64,000 nucleotides of DNA from Alopecurus myosuroides (Eukaryota > Streptophyta > Magnoliopsida > Poales > Poaceae): NCBI GenBank assembly GCA_028641055.1, contig CM054059.1, positions 113,245,392 through 113,309,391 on the forward strand, written 5' to 3'. This document shows positions 23,101 to 34,596 of this stretch, piece after piece. The position numbers and the translations under genes were made by a program. Each line of letters opens with the position of its first letter. Within the stretch, counting starts at the first letter, position 1. Below the pieces are notes generated by a model. The model searched no databases. It saw nothing but the letters and a program-made list of their open reading frames with translations, and had not been told where the DNA came from.

Positions 23101-24558
23101 TTGACAGCCAGTCCAACTCTCGAGGACAAGATTCGTTCTGAACAACTTCGTGATAATGAAATCAAGAAGATTGTGGAGCACATCAAGGAAGGCAATGATA
23201 AATTCAAGTCTTTCTCAATTGATGACAAGGGAACTGTGTTCTTCGAAGGACGCATTGCAGTTCCTCAGATTCAAAGTCTCAAGGATATCATTCTCAAGGA
23301 GGCTCATGAAACTCCTCTATCCATTCACCCTGGAAGTACAAAGATGTACCAGGATCTCAAGACTCTGTATTGGTGGCCTGGCATGAAACGTGAAATTGCT
23401 CAATACGTTTCTGAATGCGACGTTTGTCAACGTGTTAAGGCAGTCCATCAGAAGACAGCAGGTCTACTCCAACCTCTGAAAATTCCTGAGTGGAAGTGGG
23501 ACATGATTGAAATGGACTTCGTTACTGGGTTTCCAAAGTCCAAGAAGGGCAACGATGCAATCTTCGTTGTTATTGATCGTCTCACTAAGGTTGCTCACTT
23601 CTATGCTGTAAAGGAAACTATCTCAGCTAGCCAGTTAGCAGAGATCTACACAGCAAAGGTTGTTCCCCTTCATGGTGTTCCATTGGAAATTAGCTCAGAC
23701 CGTGGAAGTATCTTCACTTCTCATTTCTGGAAGAGTTTTCAAGAAGCATTGGGCACCAAACTTCTATTCAGCACAGCTTATCACCCTCAGTCTCAGGGGC
23801 AAGTCGAAAGAGTCAATCAGATTCTCGAGGATATGCTCAGAGCATGTGGTCTCTCCTTTGGCATGAAATGGGAGGATTGCCTTCCATATGCTGAATTCTC
23901 CTACAACAACAGCTACCAGGCAAGCCTAGGCATGGCACCATTTGAGGCACTGTATGGTCGCAGATGCAGGAGTCCAATCAATTGGTCTGGAGCTGGTGAA
24001 CGTTCACTCTTGGGCCCTGACATTGTTAAGGAAGCCGAGGAGAAAGTTCGTATCATTTGTGACAACCTCAGGATTGCTCAGTCTCGTCAGAAGAGCTATT
24101 ATGATAGCAAGCACAGGGATATGATCTATGCACCTGGTGATAAGGCATATCTCCGTGTAACTCCCCTCAGAGGCACTCATCGTTTTGGTGTGAAAGGAAA
24201 GCTTGCACCAAGATACATTGTCCCTTTCAACATCCTCTCAAGACGTGCAGAGAATGCTTATCGTCTTGAACTTCCAGAAAAACTATCAAAAGTGCACGAT
24301 GTGTTCCACGTGTCACAACTCAAGAAGTGTTTCAAAGATCCAGATCGTGCAGTTGATCATGATTCCATTGAGCTGCAAGATGATCTATCTTATGAGGAGC
24401 ACCCTACTCGAATTCTCGATGAGACCGTTCGTAAGACTCGCAACAAGAGCACCAAGTTCTTGAAAGTGCAATGGTCGCATCATTCTGATAAAGAGGCAAC
24501 ATGGGAGACCGAAGAGGATCTTCGCAAGAAGTATCCGGACTTGTTCATTTCTCAGTAA
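20170..24558 (+). CDS. gag-pol: Chromovirus Gag-Pol polyprotein (intact, 1462 aa)
   Basis: One open frame encodes all enzymes for element replication. In order: Gag capsid domain (about 60-165, with [12 protein letters not shown]); a CCHC zinc knuckle ([14 protein letters not shown], about 290-303); retropepsin (FDTGASHSF, about 370); RT ([11 protein letters not shown]; catalytic YLDD near 684-687); RNase H ([13 protein letters not shown]; ends ADALSRKS); integrase with its HHCC zinc motif (HPGSTKMYQ ... CDVCQRV) and D, D, E residues in [16 protein letters not shown] and GQVERVNQ; and a C-terminal chromodomain (about 1412-1460, [19 protein letters not shown]), thought to steer integration toward particular chromatin. 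Length and motif set are normal for Tekay-type elements. I see no stop, frameshift or lost active-site residue, so the copy may be functional as protein. Confidence 0.95.
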   Translation: MPPTRNNPPPPPPMGELLAQMTQVVTQMAQIQANQHHNQNAPRVTIKDFLSLGPKAFVATREPLDADDWIRDVARALEIAHVAEEDKVKYATYLLKGQAATWWENYQTMRAGFPITWGCFKDAFLKHHIPDGLMERMREEFCSLRQGKLDVLGYQNEFNRLARYAGDEVSTEAKKMARFRRGFNPELKYALTNIKCKDFVELVNTALNEENGRKAFEESRKHSREGGSSSNMTTPPQKRRIWVPNGAVTRAPNAQASPGFGPRPPNPSQMQGQRFPVGQPRPGPSRVVTCYKCKDTGHYADKCTQKQLPLPPCPNNNQAMVRAPPAKAFNSNNRPVGRNARVNHIKADKAEEAADVVLGILPVNSIPAKVLFDTGASHSFVSKIFAKAYNLVLVPLSNQMTVHSPGPQMLTSKISMDNEILIGGRIFLASLMLLGNSDIDVILGMDWLKTHKAKIDCAQKSITLFHTSGQIVYSPYGSSSVQLFNLDAKPLPAIENVPVVCEFPDVFPEELPGMPPDRAVEFVIELEPGTAPISKHPYKIAPPELKLLKEQIDMYMEKGYIQPSSSAWGCPTLFVAKKDQTKRLVVDYRPLNEKTIKNKYPIPRIDDLFDQLAGASIFSKLDLRMGYHQIKIRKEDIPKTAFTTRYGLYEYTVMSFGLTNAPATFSRLMNSVFHEYLDKFVVVYLDDILVYSKSEEEHGEHLRLTLMKLREHRLYAKFSKCEFWISEVAYLGHIIPTKGIAIDPEKVKAIVDWKPPKTVKQVRSFLGLASYCRRFVQNFSKIAKPLTDLTKKDKKFVWTPQCDESFNLLKTKLTSTPVLVGPDTTKPFQIFCDASLQGLGAVLMQERQVVAYASRQLNPHEQNYPTHDLELAAVVFALKKWRQYLLGNKTEIFSDHKSLKYIFTQPDLNLRQRRWIEKIKDFDLTISYTPGKANVMADALSRKSYCNNLMIMESQPPLHEEFQKLNLGLVPQGYLASLTASPTLEDKIRSEQLRDNEIKKIVEHIKEGNDKFKSFSIDDKGTVFFEGRIAVPQIQSLKDIILKEAHETPLSIHPGSTKMYQDLKTLYWWPGMKREIAQYVSECDVCQRVKAVHQKTAGLLQPLKIPEWKWDMIEMDFVTGFPKSKKGNDAIFVVIDRLTKVAHFYAVKETISASQLAEIYTAKVVPLHGVPLEISSDRGSIFTSHFWKSFQEALGTKLLFSTAYHPQSQGQVERVNQILEDMLRACGLSFGMKWEDCLPYAEFSYNNSYQASLGMAPFEALYGRRCRSPINWSGAGERSLLGPDIVKEAEEKVRIICDNLRIAQSRQKSYYDSKHRDMIYAPGDKAYLRVTPLRGTHRFGVKGKLAPRYIVPFNILSRRAENAYRLELPEKLSKVHDVFHVSQLKKCFKDPDRAVDHDSIELQDDLSYEEHPTRILDETVRKTRNKSTKFLKVQWSHHSDKEATWETEEDLRKKYPDLFISQ

Positions 24559-24581
24559 GGAATCTCGGGGCGCGATTCCTT

Positions 24582-24596
24582 CAAGGGGGGGCGTTT
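24582..24596 (+). promoter_or_regulatory. Polypurine tract of chromovirus
   Basis: CAAGGGGGGGCGTTTT directly before the 3' LTR start at 24597. It follows the usual CTCGGGGCGCGATTCC stretch after the pol stop. Confidence 0.85.
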
Positions 24597-27500
24597 TGTA
24601 ACATCCAAGTATGAAAACACCCTAGTTGTTTTACTTCCTTGTTTTATTTATGCAATGCATCATGTCATCATCCTCATTTTATTTCTGTTTGCATTGATTT
24701 CATAATAAAAGTCAAACTTAATCAACAGTTGTTTTCACACTTGTCTGTTACAATCTTTTCAAACCAAGAATTGCAAAACAAAACCTCCCTTGTTTTCCAA
24801 ATAATTCACTAAGTTTCACTTCTCAAATGGTTGCTTCAAACCAAACAAATATTTCAATCAATTAATTCTAATTCACTTCAATTTCAAATCAAATGTATTC
24901 AAATCAGTACCTATTTGAAAACATGAAATTCACTCAACAATTGTAAGCCCTAAACACTTTAAAACTTAGGGGTGACCCTATTAGAAGTGTTGTTTTAAAT
25001 AAGGGTTTATTTGATATTAAAATCTCCCAAATTGGTTTCAAATACAAACCCCATTTTAAATTACAACTTTTTGAAATCCAATCTTACAATGTGGTTTCTA
25101 ATTAACTAAATAGCTTAACTAAATTTTTCTGGAATTTATTTTAACCAAAACCTTATCTTTTTCTTCCCATTTTGTTTTCAGCAAAAAAAAAATAGAAACA
25201 GAAAAATAAAAGAGAAAAACGCGCGCGGCAGCACTTATTCTACCCCTGGCCCATCCCACCTAATTTTTCTACCGCGCGCGCAGCAGCCCAATCAGCCCGG
25301 TACCCCTTCGCCACGCCTCCACCCTTCTTCTATTCGTACGGCGTCCATCTGAAGGTGCCACGGCGGCTGTACGACGGCAGCAACGGCAGATTCGAGGTTG
25401 CTGCCCCTATAAGAATGCCCTAGGACCCTGGCAGGTGCCCTAGCTCCTAGGGTTCCCCCCATCCCATCGCGATCGCCGCCAATCTCCTCCTCGCTGTCGC
25501 ATCTCCTCTCTGCTAGCGCTCACCGGTGACCACCTCCTCTGAATCCGGCAATGGCGCCGTCGCAGCCTACCCTCTCCTAGCCTCCACCCTACTGAAATTG
25601 AACCGCCAACCTCCCCTCTACGTGTTCGACACCCGAGCCCCGCCGGAGGAGCACGGCAACCTCGACGTCGTCAACGAGTTCGTCGCCGGCAACCTCTTCC
25701 ACGGCCCTCTGCCTCACCTGCATCCACGGTGAGCGAGCCCCAGCTTTTCCCTCCTCTCCTCCTGCACCGCACCCGCGCACGTCGCTGCACGTCCACGCAC
25801 CAAACGAGTCGAGCAGCGCGCCGTGGAGCCACTCCGGCGAGCCCTCGCTGCCCGTCTGTCGAACAAGGATTCGTTCGTCAGGCTTTTTCAGTTAACGTTG
25901 CTAGTGAACGTTAACCTCACTGCGTTCGCTACTGTGTCACACGAATTCAACTAGCGCAGCGGTAGGCACTCTCTGTAACTCTCGGCCGGTCGCGGGTTCG
26001 AGCCCCGCAATGCGCCAACCTTTTTTGGCCTTTTTGCTTCAGCGCGCACGGCCCCACCTGGCGGTGGCTTCCCCTGCCACGCCAGCGCGCTGCGTCCACG
26101 CTGTTCCCCGCAGGCCCACAGGGCAGTGCCTGTGGGTACGTTCCAGTGCGGTAGCAAAAGTTAAAAACTTTTCTGTTAATGAAAATTCCAATCCTTTTTA
26201 ATAACAGAATAAATCCATAACTTTAAAAATCAATAACTTTTAAACCCTAAGTCTAATAAATAAAACTTGTATATGTTTATTGCTCCAAATTTCATAATCT
26301 TTCCAAATATTCAATTTGTGTTCTGTTTTGAGTTTTCAAAATTCATTTAAATTTCAAATTTGAATAATTCAAATGCAATTTGTAATAATTCATAACTAAT
26401 TCATACTATTTCCAAATAAGTCAAATAAAATATGTTTTTCATACCATTTTGAATACCCTATTCAAATATAAAATTTGTTTTCTGGTTTGAACAATTTAAA
26501 TTGCTTAAACATTTTAAATCTTGTTTAATTCAATTAAAAATTGTTTAATATTGTTTAATTCATAATTAAATAATCCTAAGTCCAATTTCAAAATGTGAAA
26601 CATGTAATTCAACTAAAATTTGATGTTCTTTTCAAATATAAAAATTGTAAATTGTTTTGCACACTTTAAATTGGTGAAAACAATAATTGTATGTGTGGCA
26701 TGTTTAAGTAACCAAAATTTTCCAAACTTATTAATTAATTTCTAAACTTGTTTTATTCCTTTTCCTTTGCACCTATTATTGTTATTTGTTGTTATCTTGT
26801 CATCATCATCATGCATGCATCATGATAACAACTATCACCTAATAAGTAATTGTAAATCATCTGTTCCACTTATTTTCAATGGATCCTTTTCCATATGCAA
26901 CCCTTGCATATGGGTCCATTTAATTTGTGCTATCTTGTTAGTCAGTTTATTTTGCTGCACTATTAACTTGTCATGCATCATATTGATTGTGCACAATGCC
27001 ATGGCAATGATTGTTTACATTCCTGTTTGGTTTGTTTGCTTCTTCTCGAATAGACGACGACGTTGAGGCAGACGACCTTTACAGCACCCCTTCTGAGGAT
27101 CTAGCTCAGTACCCAGCTGTTGAGTTTGCAGGCAAGTTATCACTCACATGAACCATCGTGTTCCTTTCAACCCTGGTTACCGATACTTTCCGTTGTCCAT
27201 ATCTTGCTAGCCTTAGTGGTAGATGTTTCTGTTACGAACCTATCACATGAATCCTTTAACCCATGCTATTGCCTCATCACCCCTCCTACAACCCATTGAT
27301 TGAGCCAGTGTCTTACTAGCATGCTTAGGTTGTTTTGCTCGAGTCTGTTACCCGTTACTTTCAGTTACTATATCTTTATTATGTTCTGGGGGCTCGATGT
27401 CTAATCAATCAATCAATCATGCTAATGTTATTACTGTTAATAATAATTTGATGATAAGGCACCGGCAGGAGGCCCTGTGTGGTTTTGAGGCCTGCTAGTG

Positions 27501-28845
27501 TCGACCCTAATAGGAAAAGGGTCTTGTCTACTGATCCATGATGAGCGCACTACCCGCATGTGGGAAGCGAGTATGGGCGCCCCCCTCAATTTGATTCGAT
27601 TCGCATCTCGTCCAAATCATCTCATTTAGTTCGTGCTTTCTATTTGCCGCATGCATGTTTTTGCGAGCCCAGCGCAGGGTGGAACTTTTGTAGTCGGCAT
27701 ATAGGGGGACACGTTCTTAGAGTGCTATGAGGGTCCATTTTCTTCTGGGCTCGATTAGCCGTGCGCCCAAGGTGCTTTGGGCTTGATGCGGAGAAGAGTT
27801 GAGTTGTGTTGAGTGCCCCGCTTGGTGGGAGGCATCCCATCTGGCGGGTTATTCATACGTGTACGGCCAAATTGGTGCAACCCTGCAGGGATAATCTTCT
27901 CGAGAAGCCGTGTTCTCCGCGGTTATGGACTACTTGGTGAAAGTACTGGCTAACAAGTGCTCAGGACAACTTAAACATAATGATCAATCATGTTTCACCC
28001 AATGATTAATAACTTGACTAGTAATAGGTTATTCGCACAACAACTTGATTCATCTTTAATCCAACTGTGTGAGTTATCCTCGGATTGCTTCTTTGGATAA
28101 GGGGCGAGATTCAGGATGGGTTTGTTTGATGTTATCTTTCAGTTGGTTACAACACTCGATCTTATCCCCTTTCTGATAGTTGGAAATGATAGAATCTCTG
28201 TAGTTGGTTAGCGCAGCCAGTTGCAGCATCTTATATATATCCCCTTCTTTCCGTTGAACCCAAGTCATCTGGGCTTGTGTTGACGGGCTATACTTTGGTG
28301 AACTGTGAGTCTTGCTTGCCAGTACTTGGATGTACTGACCCCGTTGGGGCTGTGGTTTACGCAGACTACGACTATGGCTACGATGACCACCAGGATGGCT
28401 ACTTCGTGGAGTTTGACGAGACTGCAGACGAGTAGTTAGCTGGACCAGGGCTGGATCCAGGACCTACGTGGATGGGCTTCGTCTTCTTTATTTTCTCCGG
28501 CTTATTAAGCCTGTTGGATTTGTCTGTACCCAGACACCTTTGATTGCTTCCGCTGATGTAATGAATGCTATGTTGGGACATGTGTCCTCTGGATGATTGT
28601 ATTTGCTATCTCTGCCTTAGTGAAGGCCATTTGCAACCTTATTTCAATCTTTTGTGTCTTAGAGATATGTTGTGATCATCATTCGTTCAAAGCTGTTGAC
28701 GTACAGTGCGTGATTGATATGAAGTACGTCGACAGTAGTGCCTGTGACTTCTAGTGGATAGTTTACATCGACGGTGGAATAGCAGGGCTTGTGTTGTCGC
28801 GCATAAGCGCAGGCCTACCAGGAAGCTGGGACGTGGGAGCAGTTA
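24597..28845 (+). repeat. 3' LTR of chromovirus, main part
   Basis: Nearly identical to 14446-18693. It stops in ...GGGAGCAGTTA, where the inner Tat element begins with TGATGAGGGG. The last 58 bases of the LTR lie at 38533-38590. Confidence 0.95.
25947..26019 (+). other. tRNA-like sequence in the 3' LTR
   Basis: The second copy of the A-box/B-box element seen at 15796. The T-arm (25992-26008) is identical. The two copies differ at two positions, one before the D-arm (CAGCT/CAACT) and one in the anticodon arm region (GTATC/GTAAC). Confidence 0.55.
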
Positions 28846-29299
28846 TGATGAGGGGATAGTAACCCGGTAGACTAACTCCCGGGTGTGATCCGGCCCCAAG
28901 CGACGGCTGGGCCCAATCTGGCTGGAGACAAAGAAACTTCTGGAAGGCCCAGGGCTTGTAAGGTTCGTAACCCGGATTGTGGGTTACGGTAAGGAAAGTT
29001 AGGATTTGTATGTAGAGTTCGAGTAGGACTCAGAGAGCACTCCGTAGGGCAGGCCAAGGGGGGTATGAGTGCTATATAAACCAACCCCTAAGCTTAGCCT
29101 GGGGGATTCAAGCCATAGTTGTAATACCTGTTATCGAGTATCCAGCATTATTGATATCGAGATCCGGCGAGTTATTCTCCGGTTCTTAGATCGCTTTCGC
29201 CATGTCTTCCTTTGAGCTAAACCCTCTCCCGAATACCTGTGTCGACTTGCCCCAAGATCAGTTACCCCAGGTAACATCTGCCGTGATTATCCCACGACA
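28846..29299 (+). repeat. 5' LTR of inner Tat element (454 bp)
   Basis: It ends GTGATTATCCCACGACA exactly as in the outer Tat LTRs and contains TATATAAA at about 29073-29080. It is clearly homologous to the 477-bp LTR at 9253 but differs at many positions in the middle, so the two elements belong to related subfamilies and are not recent copies of each other. Confidence 0.9.
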
Positions 29300-29318
29300 G
29301 TTGGCGCCCACCGTGGGG
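29300..29318 (+). promoter_or_regulatory. Primer-binding site of inner Tat element
   Basis: GTTGGCGCCCACCGTGGGG, identical to the site at 9730-9748 and abutting the LTR end. Confidence 0.8.
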
Positions 29319-29363
29319 CCTGCGTCCAAAGGTGTTTACATCACGGGAGAAGCTCGGAAGAAC

Positions 29364-32300
29364 ATGGAGAACTTTGTCGTCGGCGAGATCTACTCCAATG
29401 ATGAAGGAGAAAGGATAGTGGACAGTTCCGGGTGGGAGTTGGAGCCGGATCGCTACGAATCCGGATCCGTGGTGTCAATCGGCCAAATCAGTATCTTCAT
29501 CGGCATGGTACGTACGCTCAATTTGAAAGGACAATATCATGTGCATGTTACAGGGACTTCCAGCAGGGACAAAAGGGCGTTAAAACAAACAGCGAATCTA
29601 TCCTCCTCGGCCACTCCGGGATACTTGAGGTGGGCAGAGCAAGAGGTAACGTGGAGCAGAAGAGATCATCCAGAAGGAGTAGAGCACCCCGGAACTTTGG
29701 CGTTAGTGGTTTCGCCACAGGTCAATGGTTATGAATTGAGAAAGGTATTGATGGACGGAGGGAGCAGCATCAACATCTTATATTGGGAAACCTTCTTGCG
29801 CATGAACCTCAAGGAGTCCCAGCTACAAAAAAGTTCGACGGTGTTCCATGGGATCGTACCGGGTCATTCAGCACGCCCCGAAGGAAAAATCGCATTGGAA
29901 GTAGCCTTTGGAGAATCGGTAGATAACTATCGGGTGGAGTGGCTCACGTTTGAAGTAGTCAAGTTGCATAGCCCCTACCACGCGTTGTTCGGAAGGCCGG
30001 CTTACGCTAAATTCATGGCTAGGCCGTGCTATGTATATCTGCAGCTAAAGATTCCAGGCCCTAAGCAGACCATCACTATCCATGGAAACCGGGACATAGC
30101 AGCCGAATGCGATGAGGGAGATTCAGTAATGGCTGAACAAGCCTGCAGGAAGGAAGAACTTCAGTATTACCGGTCTCAGGTGGATCCGGATGATGGAACA
30201 GCATTGAGAAGACCAGACGCTGAAGACGAAAGAGTAAAGTTTAAGGCGGCTCAAGATACCAAGAAAGTAGATTTTATGGAAGGAGACCCCACCAAGCAGT
30301 TCACTATAGGGTCCAATTTAGAGGATGCGCAAGAAAAGGCTCTAGTGGAGTTCATCCGTTCAAATGCGGATGTATTTGCCTGGACACCCAGCGACATGCC
30401 GGGTATCCCCACCGAGTTGGCAGAGCACAGTTTGCATGTGGATCCCAAGGCCAGGCCTGTGAAGCAAGGTATGAGAAAAATGAATGAGGAAAGGAGAAGA
30501 GCTATAGGGGAGGAAATCGCGCGACTATTAACCGCAGGCTTCATCATGGAAGTATTTCACCCCGACTGGTTAGCAAACCCGGTTCTTGTGATGAAAAAGA
30601 CAAATGAATGGAGGATGTGTATCGATTTCACGAGCCTCAACAAGCATTGCCCAAAGGATCCGTTCGCGCTGCCAAGAATAGACCAAATCATAGACGCGGT
30701 AGCCGGAAGCGACTTGCTATGCTTCTTAGACGCATATTCGGGATACCACCAGATTAAACTCAAGAGGGAAGATTGGGAGAAAACGTCATTCATAACCCCT
30801 TTTGGGGCCTTCTGCTACAAAACCATGACGTTTGGATTGAAAAACGCGGGTGCAACTTACCAGCGGTGTATCCAGAAGTGCTTCGAGGATCAAATTGGGC
30901 GCAACGTGCACGCATACGTAGATGACGTGGTTATTAAGACCCGGAAGGCAGAGACATTCATTGATGATTTAAAGGAGACGTTTAAAAACTTGAGAAGGTA
31001 TCAGATGAAGCTCAACCCAACGAAGTGTGTATTTGGAGTTCCGGCCGGGAAGTTACTCGGCTTTATAGTCTCCGAGAGAGGAATCGAGGCAAACCCGGAC
31101 AAAATCAAGGCCATCCAGAGTTTGAAGAAACCGGAAAATTTGAAGCATGTTCAAAAGCTCACGGGCTGCGTAGCAGCCTTGAGTCGGTTCATATCCAGGC
31201 TTGGAGAAAAGGCAATACCCTTGTACCGGCTTTTGCGGAAATCAGATAAGTTCGTGTGGGATCAGGAGGCAGATGAGGCGTTTGAAGCACTAAAAAAGCA
31301 GTTGTCTGAAGCGCCAGTACTAGCGGCACCGGGTCCCAAAGAGCCTATGTTACTATACGTAGCAGCCGGTCCCCGGGCCGTCAGCGCGGTAGTTGTCGTG
31401 GAACGTAAAGAGGATGGGAAAGGTTACCCGGTCCAGAGGCCGGTTTATTATGTCAGTGAGGTGTTATCGGAAGCGAAGCAGCGTTACCCACATTGGCAAA
31501 AGTTGGTGTTTGGGGTCTTTATGGCCAGCCGGAAGTTGAAACCCTATTTCCAAGAACATCCCATAACAGTGGTCAGTTCAATACCAATGTCGGATATCAT
31601 CAGAAACTCGGATGCAACGGGAAGAGTAGCCAAATGGGCGATAGAGATGGGAGATTATCATATCAGCTACGAGCCTAGATCGGCAATCAAGTCACAGGCT
31701 TTGGTTGATTTTGTTAACGACTGGACGCACACCGGAATGGCTACCACAGTTCCAAATTCCGAGTCATGGACCATGCACTTCGATGGATCAAAGCAGTACG
31801 AGGGGTCAGGAGCTGGAGTGGTGCTGACGTCGCCAAAGGGGGACAAACTAAGTTATGTGCTACAGATTCACTTTGATTGTTCAAATAACGTGGCCGAGTA
31901 TGAGGCTCTACTGCATGGCTTGAAGGTAGCCAAGGAGATGAACATTAGAAGGATACGATGCTTTGGGGACTCAGATCTTGTGGTGCAGCAGGTATCAGGA
32001 ACCTGGGATAGGAAGGATGCCACTATGGCAGCATATCGCAGGGAGGTTGATAAGGTTGCTGGGTGTTTTTCCGGGTATGAAGTAGAGCACATAGACAGAA
32101 GAAAAAATGAGGCAGCGGACGCACTCGCCAGACTCGGCTCGCGTAGGGAGCCGGTTCCACCTAATGTTTTCCTGGACGAGCTATGGCGACCATCAGTAAA
32201 ATCCGAGTCTGAGGAAGAACTCGCGAATCGAGACCCGGATGTGGAGTTTGTAGCCACAATACGTGCTGTGCCCGAGTGGACAGAGCCATATCTGGCCTAC

Positions 32301-33557
32301 TTATCACGAGGCGAACTGCCAGAACAAGAAGTATTAGCAAGGCAAATCCTGAGGCGGGCAAAAGGATATACTATTATCAATGGGGAGCTGTACAGGAGAA
32401 GCGCAGCAGGAGTCTTTTTGCGCTGTGTGACACCGGAAGAAGGCCGACAGATCCTTAAGGAGATCCATGAAGGCGATTGTGGGCATCATGCGTCCACAAG
32501 ATCCCTTGTGGCCAAGGCCTATCGGCATGGGTTCTTCTGGCTCACGGCTCTAGCAGATGCGGAGCGGATAGTGGCAAGGTGCGACGGATGTCAAAGGTAC
32601 GCTCGCCAAACTCATGTGCCGGCTATGGAGTTACGGACCATCCCATTAACTTGGCCGTTCGCTGTTTGGGGTATGGACATGGTTGGCCCTTTCCATATGT
32701 CACCTTGCAAGAAGACACACCTTTTAGTGGCTGTTGACAAGTTTACCAAATGGGTGGAGGTTATGCCGGTCACCAACTGCGAAGCGGCCACAGCAGTCAA
32801 GTTCCTGAAAAGAATTATATACCGGTTTGGGTACCCCCACAGCATAATTACCGACAATGGAACCAACATGTCCCTCGGAGAGATGGAAAAATTTTGTGGC
32901 AACAATGGAATCAGGCTCGATGTAGCGTCAGTAGCACATCCGCAGGCCAACGGGCAAGTGGAGAGGGCGAACCAGGAGCTACTTCGAGGTTTGAAACCGC
33001 GACTGAGGGTTCCTTGTATCAGGGCCGCCGGGGCATGGGTTGAAGAACTTCCTTCCGTGGTCTGGGGCATCAATACTACACCTAACCGATCCACCCAGAT
33101 GACACCTTTCTTCATGGTATATGGCGCAGAAGCAGTATTACCAAGCGACATCATTCATGATTCACCAAGAGTGGCAGCCTACGTCGAAGTGGAGAACGAG
33201 AAGAACCGGCAAGACGCCGTGGATATGTTAGAAGAACAAAGAGAGCAAGCCTTAGAAAGGTCAGCCATATATCAGCAGGATTTGCGAAGATATCATAGCC
33301 GGCGGGTGAAAAGCCGGGTCTTTCAGGAGGGAGACTTGGTCTTGCGCTTGGTTCAGACAAACGAGGGAAGGCACAAACTATCGCCACCATGGGAAGGACC
33401 TTTCATCGTAAGCCGGAGCCTGCATAATGGGTCATATTACTTGATAGATGCAAGAGAAGAATCGACCACAGCCAACGATACTGCTCACACAACTGCACCT
33501 ATGCAAGAAAGAGATAGACCGTGGAACGTGGCTCAGCTACGTCCGTACTATACTTAG
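29364..33557 (+). CDS. pol: Pol polyprotein of inner Tat element (intact, gag deleted)
   Basis: From the ATG of MENFVVGEIY this is 1397 residues (an upstream in-frame ATG at 29202 lies in the LTR). The first 50 or so residues match the Gag leader of the outer element. The frame then jumps directly to the pol linker (LKGQYHVHVTG), so capsid and nucleocapsid are removed and pol has its own start without frameshifting. Domains: retropepsin (MDGGSSINILY, about 130); RT with YVDD near 518; a degenerate RNase H; a second RNase H (MHFDGSKQYEGSGAG, VAEYEALLHG, FGDSDLVVQQ), a feature of Tat elements; integrase with HHCC (HEGDCGHHAS ... CDGCQRYA) and D, D, E in GMDMVGPF, ITDNGTN and GQVERANQ. There is no chromodomain. 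I see no inactivating change. Confidence 0.92.
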   Translation: MENFVVGEIYSNDEGERIVDSSGWELEPDRYESGSVVSIGQISIFIGMVRTLNLKGQYHVHVTGTSSRDKRALKQTANLSSSATPGYLRWAEQEVTWSRRDHPEGVEHPGTLALVVSPQVNGYELRKVLMDGGSSINILYWETFLRMNLKESQLQKSSTVFHGIVPGHSARPEGKIALEVAFGESVDNYRVEWLTFEVVKLHSPYHALFGRPAYAKFMARPCYVYLQLKIPGPKQTITIHGNRDIAAECDEGDSVMAEQACRKEELQYYRSQVDPDDGTALRRPDAEDERVKFKAAQDTKKVDFMEGDPTKQFTIGSNLEDAQEKALVEFIRSNADVFAWTPSDMPGIPTELAEHSLHVDPKARPVKQGMRKMNEERRRAIGEEIARLLTAGFIMEVFHPDWLANPVLVMKKTNEWRMCIDFTSLNKHCPKDPFALPRIDQIIDAVAGSDLLCFLDAYSGYHQIKLKREDWEKTSFITPFGAFCYKTMTFGLKNAGATYQRCIQKCFEDQIGRNVHAYVDDVVIKTRKAETFIDDLKETFKNLRRYQMKLNPTKCVFGVPAGKLLGFIVSERGIEANPDKIKAIQSLKKPENLKHVQKLTGCVAALSRFISRLGEKAIPLYRLLRKSDKFVWDQEADEAFEALKKQLSEAPVLAAPGPKEPMLLYVAAGPRAVSAVVVVERKEDGKGYPVQRPVYYVSEVLSEAKQRYPHWQKLVFGVFMASRKLKPYFQEHPITVVSSIPMSDIIRNSDATGRVAKWAIEMGDYHISYEPRSAIKSQALVDFVNDWTHTGMATTVPNSESWTMHFDGSKQYEGSGAGVVLTSPKGDKLSYVLQIHFDCSNNVAEYEALLHGLKVAKEMNIRRIRCFGDSDLVVQQVSGTWDRKDATMAAYRREVDKVAGCFSGYEVEHIDRRKNEAADALARLGSRREPVPPNVFLDELWRPSVKSESEEELANRDPDVEFVATIRAVPEWTEPYLAYLSRGELPEQEVLARQILRRAKGYTIINGELYRRSAAGVFLRCVTPEEGRQILKEIHEGDCGHHASTRSLVAKAYRHGFFWLTALADAERIVARCDGCQRYARQTHVPAMELRTIPLTWPFAVWGMDMVGPFHMSPCKKTHLLVAVDKFTKWVEVMPVTNCEAATAVKFLKRIIYRFGYPHSIITDNGTNMSLGEMEKFCGNNGIRLDVASVAHPQANGQVERANQELLRGLKPRLRVPCIRAAGAWVEELPSVVWGINTTPNRSTQMTPFFMVYGAEAVLPSDIIHDSPRVAAYVEVENEKNRQDAVDMLEEQREQALERSAIYQQDLRRYHSRRVKSRVFQEGDLVLRLVQTNEGRHKLSPPWEGPFIVSRSLHNGSYYLIDAREESTTANDTAHTTAPMQERDRPWNVAQLRPYYT

Positions 33558-34596
33558 CAGAAAAAGATGTAACAGGCAGCAGGTTTCAGACGCACTTTCT
33601 TCCTATCCAGGGCACCCTTGGGGACTGGATGGGTTTTTAACGAGGCGGCTTGCTGGCCTAATTTTCTCATATCAAATAAAAAGGGATTATCAAGAAAAGA
33701 AGCAAGTGTTATTTGTACGATGTGCATATTCAGGTCTTGAGGGCTGGTTGCTCATACAAGCACAGCTGCAAACTCAAAAAAGACCCGGCCTTGATGCCAA
33801 TGAGTTATAGGGGCCGGTCATTCGAAAAAACGAGTGCGGCTACAATCTTATAACCGGACAGAGAAGTCCAAATTTCTCGGCTGTTCTTACTTAAGCTCGA
33901 TGTGACTCGCAACAAAGTGGCATGATCTGTTCGCCTACGATTACTATCAGTCATGAGACCCAAATGGGACTTGCTTGACCCCGTTTTTCGTATTGATGTA
34001 ACAACATGGTATCCACGCGAAAGCCGGCTTATAGTACAAGATAGTCGAAAGGGTCATCTAAACCACAGGTTATGCAGAGTATAAGGCTGATAGCCGGAAA
34101 CTCAACGATTATCAAGCATAACTTCAAACCTCATAAAAGCTGTCCTGAAGTCTTGGGCATCCAGCGACAGGCGATTCGTTTCCTTGAAAAGAAACAATCA
34201 TGTGTCCTAGACGCGGAAACCCGGACTGGGGGGCTTATGAGCTCTAAGGAAGAAATAGCATCATCCAGCCGATAAAATCACAACGAGCCACGCATCCGGG
34301 CCTCAGGAGCTTAGGGATTCAGGTGTAAAACCGTTCCCTAGACGCCAACGAAACCCGGAGGACGGGTCTTGTTAAGGAGTATCGAGAATAAAGCAAGTGG
34401 ATATCAAGAACAAGCAAACGCAAAGACACATTCATCAAAAGCCCAAAGGGGCGCAAAGTGCATCGGGAGTTTAAAATAAAAAGTATTACAAAAACCATAA
34501 AGTATCAAAAGAGCACAGGCGCTCTGCTTAAACGAATAGTAAAGCTGTTTTAACGATGCTTTGCCGGCTGATGTATGTGGAATGATAGGTATTACT
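33558..34596 (+). other. Tat 3' non-coding block of inner element
   Basis: No gene is seen. It is homologous to 13341-14393 and lies between the convergent pol and antisense ORFs. Confidence 0.6.

Noticed and set aside
20449..23181. Minus-strand frames within chromovirus gag-pol (up to 204 codons)
   Set aside because: Shadows of the intact plus-strand polyprotein.
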